Source: Hippopus hippopus
Taxonomy: Eukaryota > Mollusca > Bivalvia > Cardiida > Cardiidae
Assembly: GCA_946811185.2 (NCBI GenBank)
Contig: OX328112.1
Span: forward strand, 15,915,215-15,979,214
Length of the DNA: 64,000 bases
Direction of reading: 5' to 3'
The position numbers were made by a program, and so were the translations under genes. The notes beneath the pieces were generated by a model. The model did no database searches. It had not been told where the DNA came from and saw only the letters and a list, made by a program, of their open reading frames with translations. Shown here piece after piece: positions 35,930 through 47,900 of this stretch (position 1 is the stretch's first letter; each line of letters begins with the position of its first letter).

Positions 35930-38900
35930 GTAAGTATCTTGAAAAATATGGGGAAGTAAGTAGTGAACACTAAAGGTTATCCGATGACACCTACTTTATA
36001 AGTATCTTAATCGGCGATCTTTTTACAAAATAAAGAACTTTATAACAGTAAGGGGACAAATATTGCTCGAACCCGAACGAACCTTTGCTAACAGGAATAT
36101 GCGTTGGTCTCACAAATGATCGATGCAAAATACATAACAATAATACTAGACATATCAACACTATTATAATTTACTACAACCACCCCCTTCTGTGAAGGTG
36201 TCTTGTAGTAGGTAGACTCATAATTAGTTGCCCAGCTAGCTCATTATAGTAAATTAAAAGAAAAAAGTGTGCCTGTCATGGGACTGGAATCCATGACCCC
36301 TGGAACATTAGTACTGCAGGTCTACCAACTGGGCAACTGGTCGTGAGTCTACCCTAGTGTCAGTGAGATGCTACAGTGATTTCTTTTTCATATTTGGACA
36401 TTTATTGTGCACCGTAACGTCTCAAGTCCATCATAAATTTTTTGGTAACAAAGATAGAGCCCTATACTGACTTTCTGTTTCGTTGGTTTAATCTGTATTG
36501 CAGCAAAATGCAATTAACTTCTAGTAACAAACATGGCCAAAGACAAATTATTAAACCTTTCATTACCTAAAGAGCTTGTAGAAATCGTTTATAACATGTA
36601 AATCTCGGACATATAAATCTCAAAAAAAAAAAAACCTGTCGAAATTTATCGTGCATGGCAACCATTCTGAGATTTTTCGGGAATGTAAACAACTAGAGTA
36701 AAAGATGAAGTGACCTGTTTTTTCTTATTTACAGCATTTAAATTGAAAGTATTTATATTTCAAACAAAGGGTTATTGAATATGCAAGCAACAGGTATGCT
36801 CAAATCCTAGTTTTGTGCTCTATTTCTGAAATTATGAGAGTTCAAAATTGCGCACAAAATCTGGGCAAATATTTTAACTGTTGTTTTATTGATCATCTCT
36901 GTACCCAGAGGCAACCAGTCAAAAAGTTACATCGCCTTTGGGGACAGTTATCTGTACTAGAGTCTATTCAATGCTAACTACAACAACTGTGAAATCTGGC
37001 AGCTAAATTTGTACTGACTACACAGCTATTAATCCATGAGTCTCAAGTCCAAGCAGGGCCAAACTTTTTTCAGAGATTTATGATAGTTATTATGACAGAT
37101 TCATTCCTCCTTCATTGCTAAATATTGTTTTGGCAATTTTGATAGGAGAAAGCAGCCAATGGACCAGGGTTGGGGTAATCGTAATCAGTAATCGTAATCG
37201 ATTGTAATCAATTACATTTTCTCCAGTAATAGACAGTAATCAGTAATCAAAGGCATTTTCGATTATATGTAATGGTAATATAATCGATTACAGGCCTCAA
37301 AATTGATTTAATCATCAATTACATTTTCGATTACTTGCAGAAAAATTGTTATGAATCAAATTCAAATATAATGAAGAAAAAAATTAATTTTTTTTAAAGT
37401 ATTTAGAAACATTTAGAAATACCACTACCTCAATTTCAGAAATATTGGTATTTATCAGTTGAAATACACTATGTAAAAGTTAAAATGTTAAGACATCAGT
37501 AACTCAATTAAAACTCTTTCATCAGTTATAGTTGCAATAATCTGCAAAACATATTAAATATGTAAAAATTTTGTACTGCTAATAATAAGTAATATGTGTT
37601 ATAATCTGCTTGGTTGGGGTTGCAATACAACGCATTTTACACCTTTTTCACTTAAAGTACAGTAATACTTACTTAATAATTGTGAAAACTCAACAAAAGG
37701 TGTTTAGCTTGTTGATCCTCTAGGGCTTATACTGGTGTTATACAATTTGAGAAATTTGCTCAGTTACTCTGGATGTTCAGTTATTCTGGATATTTTGTTG
37801 AACTTATAGTTTCTCAACACTGTGTTATCATTTTGCAACCTTGAATGTTATTTCCTGAATAGATTTTGCAGTGTGATACAAGTTTTGATTTTATTTAAGC
37901 AAGTAACCGAATGTAATCATCCTGTAATCATGATTACTTTAGTCAAAGTAATCGAATGTATTCAATTACATGTGAAAATTAGAGTAATCGATTATTAATC
38001 GATTACATGACATTATCTTATGTAATCGATTAATAATCGATTACAGGTGACAGTAATCGAACCCCCGCCCTGCAATGGACTAAAAAGAGTGATATGTAAA
38101 GTAATGGTAAAGGTAAAGGAAACTCTTGGAGCAATAGTAGGCTGTCACAATATAATTGAGATAATGTTGAAAACAGTATAAGATGGCAAATAAGCATATT
38201 AGGTGCTCAAAAATCTCCACCTTCATTATTGTTAGACTTACTTTATGTATTTTTTCAGGCTGGAAAACTAACAGCTTCAGGTGATAAAGTAGAGACATGT
38301 TTAAAACCTCCACATGATGGACGGGTATGTGAAGAAAAAACCTGTAATACTTTTTCTTGAAAAAGCTTCTCATAGACATAGAGAAGCAAATTATTATGGT
38401 TAAATTCTTATTACATGGCAAGGTTATAGACTTGTCCATTTTGAAAGCATTTGCAGATGATGATAGAGACCACACCTAACAGTGTTGCAAAGCCTCACAA
38501 ATCTTCATTGCATCAAATGTGCCAAAGTTTAATAAAAGCAAGAAGTGGCCTTACTTATTCATGCAATTTTTTCGGATTGCACAAGTAAACATCAACTTTC
38601 ATTTTTTTGTTTGAAAACTTCAAATCATTCTAAGGAAATTTTGTACTTCACTTCATGAATTACACTAAAGGTAAATTTGATCAAAAGGTGGTATCATCCT
38701 GCTTTCAACTAGTGTTCTATGTGTACTGAGTGTATTTGCTCATCGCATATTCACTTAGTAAAATGGTATCAACACAAAATAATGCGAAAAAAAAAAACAG
38801 GTCTTTAGGTTGGATATGTCTAAATTTTGTTGTCTAATAAAGAGTTAAGATGTTGAATTTTCAGCCTTTTTTTTCATAACATAGTTTATTACATTTCTCT

Positions 38901-41900
38901 TATTGGGGAGCATTTTATCCTTACCAAAGTATTTTTGTTTTAAAGTACTTTTTAATGTGTATTCATAAAAATAGTTGAGATGTTATTATACAGTTATCAG
39001 TTTGGGTAATACCAAGTTCATTCCAAAGGATGACGTAGCTTGCCACTTGGTTAAAATTCTTTTCAAGGATTTATGATAATCATTGCAGAGGGATGAGTTC
39101 CTCTTTCACAGCTGATGAAGAAATGATTCAGGGTTATGTTTGAAAGCATCTTGTGGTTTTCAAGAAAAGACCTATTGTTGGGTCTGATAAAGAAATGCCA
39201 GACACACAATCATGGAAAGGTTCACAGGCCACCGATGTAAAACTGAAACTCTGTTGAGAGAAAATTTAAAAATTTTAGACTGGTCAAAATGGAAAGCATT
39301 TGCAGACAACAAAACTTGCCCAAATGACAAAGTTTGTTCTTGATATGGCAGAAGCTTTTACGGGAAAATGCTGGCAACCAGCATTTTCTCCCTTTCCCAC
39401 ATTGTGTTTAAGGACCTTCTGCGTCAAAGTCGTTGAAAGATGGGGTTGTGTGGTAATGGGTTAACTCACAAACAGATTACAAAATGTTCATACTTGTACT
39501 TATTGAATCATGTAGGAAACAAAATTAATGTGGCTAAAATGCTAGAATATATTAACTTTGTAAGGGTAAAAACCATGGGAAATGGAGAAAATGCTGGTCA
39601 TCAGCATTTTCTGCTTTTCGCATTTTGTTTCCAAAAAACCTTTTTTCCTCAGGGTCATTAAAACATAGGATTGTTTTGTAAAGGCCTAATTAGACATAAG
39701 ATAAGTACGGACAATCTTTGATTGTTCTTTTCAGCCCCCGAGTCCAGGGGTTATTCGCAGATTTAGGGCCACAGTGCGTCCAGATGCCGGAGAGATGCGT
39801 GTTTTTTACGGCAAAGCCAGTGATCCTATTCAGTATTTAGCTAAAGACATGACACATGGTATAAGTACACAGCCCTCATTTTTTGCCAAAGAGTTGGTCA
39901 ACCCACGACCGAAATCCTTGTTTCAACAACGAATGATCGACAGGAAAGAGAATATCTATCACAGTCATCAGAGAGCACCGCTAGGGACAACGCCAAATCA
40001 GGACAGTGGGTTACCAAAGGGCATTGATAAATATGAGTTTACTTTTGGAATCCCAACTGAATTAGGTAAGTGGGCAGTGCTGTATTTATAGTTAAATTGA
40101 GGTATTGAGATTTATTACTGTAATTGAAATATTCTTTTAAGAAAAAAAAACACTTTTAACTCGTTGATTGACAAATAAACCTCAAAAGATGTTTAAATTA
40201 GAAATAAACCATGAGTAAATGAAATAACAAGGTCGATTTTGTCTAGAATGACTCACCAAAGCAGACATTGTAGATCATTAATCAAACTGCATGTTTTGTG
40301 CAGTCTTATTTTGATCTATAATGGCCACAAAAACTACTTCAGTTGTGAAAGGCTCTGTACTTGTAAAGTAGGAAAGTTTCCAGTTTGCAATATTAAATAG
40401 AGGGCTCTCATGTTTACGAACTTCTGGTTTGTCACTTGCAGATGGTTTTATTTTTCTGAACAGTCTGTAATTTGTTGTTTGGGAAAGGACTAGGACTTTA
40501 TCTTTTTCTTTACATACATTATGTAAAATGGCATAAAGAGAAAAAACCAAAAAGGAAGGGGAGGGGATGTTTGATTTCCACAGATTTGCTAAAGATTTCA
40601 GTTGCAGGCACTGAAAGATGTCCATATTTTATGGTTATGATTTAACCCTTTACCGTACAATCTGGATTTTCAACGACCCTGAGGGCGAGGATTTTTGAAA
40701 ACATTGTGGGAAAAGAGAAATAATGTTGGTGACCAGCATTTTCTTCTTTTCCCGCAATGTTTCCTACCCATACTAATACAGGTCATCATTTGGTCTTCAA
40801 TTAATTTGTCGTCTGCAAATGCTTTTAATTAAGTCAAGTGCAAAGTTTTGTCATTTGGTAAAGAGTTAATTAACCCTTTACCACACAATCCCGAGTTTTA
40901 ACGACCCTGAGAAGTAGGGCTTTTGAAAACATTGTGGGAAAAGGAGAAAATGCTGGTAACCAGCATTTTCTCCTTTTCCTACAATGTTTTCTAGACTATC
41001 TGATACAAATCCCATCATTTGAGTCCTGTATATTTTGTCGTCTGCAAGTGCTTTCAAATTCGACCCATCTAAAATATTGTCGTCTGGTGAAGAGTCAAAG
41101 GTTTTGATAATCACAGAGTATTTTGTCTTTATTCAGATACTGGTGCTGGTGGATTGATAAATCCAAACAAAAAATATGATGAAGTGGAAAGGGAATCACA
41201 GCTTGGACATGATTTGTACACCCGCTCTCACTTTGATTTTAACGTGGGAGAACAATTACGAAGGAGTTACACATCACCCAATTTCAATTCTGTCAGCAAA
41301 TTTGGAATACCAACACCACATGACAATACAGGTGATTTTTCGAAAAATATTAGGAGAATGTTTTAGTTTAAACATTTTTAGTTTACACCGATTGAGAAAC
41401 AAGTTGTTGCAACTCATACTTATTTCTCTCAGTTCTGCTTCCTGGGAACTACACCATTACTGTCGCAGAATGTGTGGGCCAATGAACAGTACCAAATTTG
41501 ACACCTGCTCCAAGGTGTTGAACTCGGGCCCTTATGGTTATGAGGCCGAAGCTCTACCTCACAACCACAGAATGTTTTCAAAACTTTGTCTTTACAACAC
41601 AACAAAATTTTAGACTTGTCCAAATTCACAGCATATGCAGATGACAAATCAAGGATGGCGCAAATGACGAAACTTTCCTTTAATTGAGTAGAAAACATTG
41701 CAGAAATAGGAGAAAATGCTGGTTACCAGCATTTTCTCCTTTTCCAATAATGTTTTCAAAAGCTTTTTTTTTTTTCAAGGTTGTTAAGACTTGGGGTTGT
41801 GTGGTAAAGGATTAATACATATTATAAACATTTCACAGCACATGGTTATAAATCTTAAAATTCACAGCAATAATTGTAATTTTAGGATGAAATTTTCTCT

Positions 41901-44900
41901 AGTGGTGTGTTTTTGCTTATATTACCAATTGGCTTGCAACACGCAAAAAGGAGTATTTGGACGTTTGCGTAAATCGTCGTCTCGGATCAGCCTGCGCAGT
42001 CCGCGCAGGCTTATCCAAGACGGCACTTTACAACTACATTAGATTTTGTGCTACAGTAGACTTGGGCAAAACAGAAAATTACATAAAAACGGAAAGTGTT
42101 GTTTCGGATTATCCTGCGTGGACTGCACAGGCTGATCCGAGACGACACATTTTCTGCAAATGTCCGAATGCCTATTTTCGCATGTTGCAGGCCAATTAAT
42201 AACTGAGGCAAAAAGGGGTTTAACTCTCTACTACACCATCCCAAGTTTTAACGACCCTGAAGAAGAAAGCCTTTGGAAAACTTTGTGGAAAAAGGAGAAA
42301 AAGCTGGTAGCCAGTATTTATTCCTTTTCCCACAATGTTTTCTACCCTTTCTCAGACAATTTTCTCCACTTGCAACACATTAAAATTGTAGTCTACAACT
42401 GCTTTCAATTTGGACCAGAATAAAATTTTGTCGTTTGGTAAACAGTTAATGCATCTCCATGATTACTAAGCAAGTCATCACATAATTATGGATCCATCGT
42501 TGTCTGCACATGTCATATTCTTTGAAGATTCGACCTGTCTGCTGTGACGCATCACCCATCCCTTATACCTGGGAAAAGTAGGGCTTATATTGAAGCTATT
42601 AGCCTATTACCCAAGCCTGTAGGGGCTGTTTTAATAAATAGCTGGTGCAGAGGTTAAATGCTAGCTGATCATAGCTGAATGAATCACACCAGGTAGCGTT
42701 TTTTTGAGTAAATGTTTATTTCATTTTGAATGCAAAGTAATGGTTGTTGTTTTGAAAAGTAGTCCGGTTCTGTACCCAGAATGCCCAAATTAGATAGATG
42801 TGTATTTGTAGAATGCCATCTAGCAGGAGATAATGATGGATCCATATAATCCATTTCGAATAAAAACCAACTGAATCTTAAGATAGAATGCTTCTTGGAC
42901 ATGCAGAAAGTCAACAAATAGCAAAACGTTTGACTCAGGCCAGCCTGCCTGGGGTCATACTTTTGCAGTTGTATTAAGCCCCCTTTTCACAGAGAGTGGC
43001 TCCTTTGTATTTTGGTGATTTGAATAATTATGGTCTCAGTGTATAATCAGCTACTCTTATTTTCTAATTTAGAAGATTTATTATCTACAGTATGTTTATT
43101 TGCTTCTGCAGGTTTGCATCTTAAGAAGACATTAAAATGGCTACATGAGGCAGAACAAGAAAAAGCTACCAAAATTGTTTCGAAGAGAGTGGATGAATTT
43201 AGAGAAAGAACACAGGAGCAACTGGGGAAAGTTCATGATCCGTGAGTATTGTACAAATATAATTTGTGAGTTCTTTACAGATATGATCAGGGGCTGTATT
43301 TACCAATCATTCTAAATTTCATAACTATAGTTGCCTTAGTGGTCAGTGAAGATCAAGATCAGCCTGCACATCAGATGCAGTCTGATCTTTGATCTACTAG
43401 GTCTGCTTTGTTAAAGCAGACAAAAACCACCATGATATTGTAAGTATTTGGGTCTTATTTCTACACTGAAAATGTCCGTTGGGTCTATTCAGTGCCATAA
43501 GGATAAATAACGCTACTTGGACATGTTGGTAAATACAGGCCTGGTGTTGCAACTTGTATAAATACTTCTTATTTCCACAAGTAGAAATCTTTAACCCTTT
43601 ACCACACAAGTTTTAACAACCTTTAGGATAATGCCTTTTGAAAACATTTTGGGAAAAGGAGAAAATGCTGTTAAACAGCATTTTCTCCTTTTCCCACAAC
43701 GTTTTCTATCTTTTCAAATGGTACTTTCAATATTTCAGCCACATTTAATTTGGAGTCTGCAAATGCTGTGGATTTGGACTAGTAAAAAATTTTGCTGTGT
43801 GGTAAAGGGTTAAGTTAAAGGCGCATTTAAACCTAGCTACTACCAGGATCACACGAAAACAAAAACCAGTGGCATCATATATGTAGTAAAATCAAATGTA
43901 GCTGTTTGTACTAACGGATGCACATTTCATTGCTATGCAGTGTCCAGTAGGTATATGAAGGCTTCCATCTCTCCTCTTCTTTTCCCATTATGGGTTAGTA
44001 AACAATTTGGCTACATTACAGGAACCGTGTAGGTTCTGATAATATGGAACGTCTAGTGAGACTGGCTCATTTTCTTACCATTATAACTGTAACAGACAAT
44101 AACAGGCGATAATATGTATTGTTGTTTTTTAGTAATATATCGGATAAAAATGTTGCTCGAGTATTGTAAATTGTGTATGTCTTTGCTGAAATAAATATAG
44201 ATTACACTTACTCTAAACTTCTACGATAAGGTTTAATTTATTTGAACCATACTCTGGAAAAAGGGTCTTAATGTATCTCAATGATGCCGATACGAAGCAA
44301 GCCATCACATAATCATAGATCCATAAAACCCATTTTGTCTAACAAAAGGCTGAATCCAGAGGTAGATTAGTCCTTCAACATGCAGAAAATTGACCAATAG
44401 CAAAAAGTTTGATCCTTGTCAGCCTGCAAGGACTGCGCAGTCTGACATCATCAATACTTTTTGCAGATGCAATTAGTCTCCTTTTCAAAGAGCGTGTCTC
44501 ATTTCTACTTGTAGAATTAAAGATACTCTCAGAGTACCACCTGATCATACATTTGGGATTTTGATAAAGCCTGATGAGTATGGGGCAGGTGATCTAATGC
44601 ATATGAGGGGTCCTGGCCAGTATCTACGTGCTAAAGATAGACAGAGAGGTGTGCTGGCAGCTATCAGACAACACTTGAAGAAGGCTAACTATCATAACTT
44701 TCAGGATCTGTTACAGGCATTTAAACACTATGACAAAGTAAGAACTGTAACCTAAACTCTATAATAACAATGTTTTACATTGGTTAACCCTTATCCTGCT
44801 AAATAACTAAAATGAAATTTTTAATTAGATAGTAAAAACCCAAATATTGCTATTTCAAAGTCATGTTTTTGGGAATAACATCTCCTTATCAGACAGTGTA

Positions 44901-47900
44901 GATCCAAGATCAGACTGCACGTTCTTTGCAGTCTGATCTTGATCTACACCGTCCGCAAAAGGTCAGTGAGTCGCGCTTAGCAGCCTTAAGGTTAATTCAT
45001 ATTCAAGCGTACAGTATATGGTTGACAAATCATAGGCGCCTCAAGTGATGTAACTTGCCTTTAATTCATTAGAAAACATAATGGAAAAAGGAGAAAATGC
45101 TGTTTACCAGCATTTTCTTCTCTTCCCACAATGTTTTCAGAAGCTTTCTTTCTCAAGGTTGTTAAAACCCAGGATTGTGTGGTATAGGGTTACATCTTTA
45201 TCGACGAAATTTTAGACTCATCCACATTCAAAGAAACTGAAGACAAATATTAAATGTAGCTGGAATGGTTATATTTGTCATTAAAAGGGTGGAGGGAGAA
45301 AATGTTGCAGAAGGGGAAAACACTGGTTCCAATTGTTTTTTCCTTTTCCCACAATGTATTCAAAAGCCCTTTTCACTCTGCTTGTTAAAACACAAAATTT
45401 ATTTAGTATGGGATAATAGGAAAGGCCATCTTCTTGGCCTAGTTGTCAGGGAATCTGCTAAAGATGTGAGAGGTCAAAGGTTAGAGTTAGTGGGGGAATG
45501 GGACTGGAACTAATGTGGCCAGGCGGTGAGCTGCCAGCTAGTTAAACAGTAGTGACCAAGGGCGTACTTGCCTTAAATAATTAGGAAGTAAACATGTTGG
45601 ATATAAGTGTCTCCGAAGTCAGATATTAGCTAGCCCTTTCAATTGGGGTGGCACTGTAATATAACTGATGAGTAATGCTCTGTGAAAGAGGGGGGGAGGG
45701 GGGGTTAACCCTTTACCAAACAATCCTGGATTTTAACAACCCTAAGAAAGAAGCCTTTTGAAAACATTGTGGGAAAAGGAGAAAATGCTGGTTACCAGCA
45801 TTTTCTCCTTTTACCACAATGTTTTCTACCCTTCCCAAAACAGGTTTCATTTTTGAGTCACATTTAATTAGTCGTCTGCAAGCGCTTTCAATTCGGACTA
45901 GCTTAAAATTTTGTTGTTTGGGAAAGAGTTAATACATCCGCAAAGAGTATCAATGTAGGTCAGCCCATGCAGTCCACACAGGCTGACCTGGGTCAAAACT
46001 TTTTTGGTTTTGGTATAGTTTATGCAGGTCCAGAGATCATTGTAGTTCAGGAGACATTCGGTTTTTAGAAAAAATAGGTTTTGTAGATCCATACTTATAT
46101 CATGACTTGCTTGGTATGATGGATCAAGGAGATGTATTAATTAAGAAATAATCTTCTTTCTATCGTGCTTGATCATTCAGTAAACCACATTTGTGAGTTA
46201 TGAGGCACAATACATAATCCACGAGGCCGATAGCCCAAGTGGTTTATTCATTGTGCCTCATAACTCACAATGTGGTTTATTGAACGATAAAACACAATAG
46301 AAAGAAGATTATTTCGATTCTAACATGACCAACTCTTAATCAAAGGAAAACGAGTTCATACTTAGAGTAAAAAATGCGGATGCAGATTATATTCCATTGA
46401 ATAACTTACTTACTTACTTTATACAGAATGACGTCACTCTATATAGAATGACGTCACTCTACATAGAATAACATAGATTTTACCACGCTTTCGTTGCACT
46501 GTGTTTATAGAGCCAAATTCATGTGTCATGTTAGAAACCCCTTTTTGCCATAACATGGCTCATATACACACATACACTGTTTGTGAGAGAACTACTGCTA
46601 TACAGTAAAATATTGATTACTGAAAAATACGATAGTTTAATTCTTTACCAAACAACAGAATTTAAAACTTGTCCAAATTGAAAGCATTTGCAAATGACAG
46701 AACAGATGTGCCCCAGAAGGTGAAATTTGTTTCTGGAAATGTACAAAATGTTGTGGGAAAAGGAGAAAATGCTAGTTACCAGCATTTTCTCCTTTTTTCT
46801 AAAATGTTTTTGAAAGTCTTCTTTCATAAAAACTCAGGCTTGTTTGGTAGAGAGTGAAATACAGTTCAACTTTTACTTAGAGACCATACAAGGAAAAGTA
46901 AGAGAAGAGGTGTTGTAAAGGCTGCTGGTCTTCTAAGCTAAAAGACCACACAAAAGACTACAAATCTATAAGTATGTTCTGTTACAGGATGGTTCAGGTA
47001 AAATTGACATCAGTGAGCTGAGGGAAGCCTGTATCCAGTTTCACTTGCCAGTAGAGCCAGAGCTGTTGATACAGTTGATGGACTACTGTGACACAGACAA
47101 TGATGGACAGATTGACTATCTGGACTTTGCTAACTTCTTGAACTGGAAAGATAAAATGCCCACTGGTCTTGGTGAGTTACATTTTGTTGTATGATTTTAA
47201 TATATAACCTATAAAGCCTTTACAGACGACAAAATTTTAGCCTTTTCCAAATTGAAAGCATTTGCAAATGACATGCAGTTTCAATGTGGCTCAAACAGTG
47301 CAATTTTTTCATTCATAGGGAAAAGGAGAAAGTGCTGGTTACCAGCATTTTCTCCTTTTCCCATGGTGTTTTCTAAAGGTTTCTTTCCCAGGGTCGTTAA
47401 AAGTCGGCATTGTGCTGCAAAAGGGTTAAGTGTGCAAAAATCATAATACTTGTTAACAAACATATCTTTCACTTTCCTGCAACTAAGCAGTTGATCTGTT
47501 TCCCACAATGTTTTCTTTTTAATGTCATTCTGTGTAAGTGATGTTCCAAATCTTTTGATATCATCATTTAAAAAGTCATGTTCCCCCTTCAACAAATTCA
47601 GTAATTTGGGGAGAGGGGTAATAGTCAAATCAGTCTGTTTGTCCATCTATCAATCTATCTGTAGGTTCAGTTGATAGAGCTTGTCTTTAAAAGGTTAGAA
47701 AACATTGTGGGAATAAGAGGAAATACTGGTTACAAGCATTTTCTCCTTTTCCACAGAATTGTCAATAGTCCTATTCCTCAAGGCTTAGTTGATTAAGTGA
47801 TAAGAAAGACTTTGATAATGTTCTGACAAAGCTCCCATATTTTTACCAGATAAAAAGGAAAAGGTGAAAGATGAAGACAAAGGTTTAGTGAAGAGTGAAG

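Larger units (their letters stand above)
45667..46562 (+). mobile_element. MITE family B copy with nested family A and palindromic insertions
   Basis: Family B pieces at 45667-45708, 45929-46140 and 46528-46562 (ending CATAACATGGCTCA). Split by family A (45705-45932) and by a hairpin element (46140-46528). Confidence 0.8.

Noticed and set aside
41490..41572. Functional tRNA-Met (CAT) on the minus strand
   Set aside because: A and B boxes are imperfect and not all stems could be paired by eye; a SINE head is more likely.
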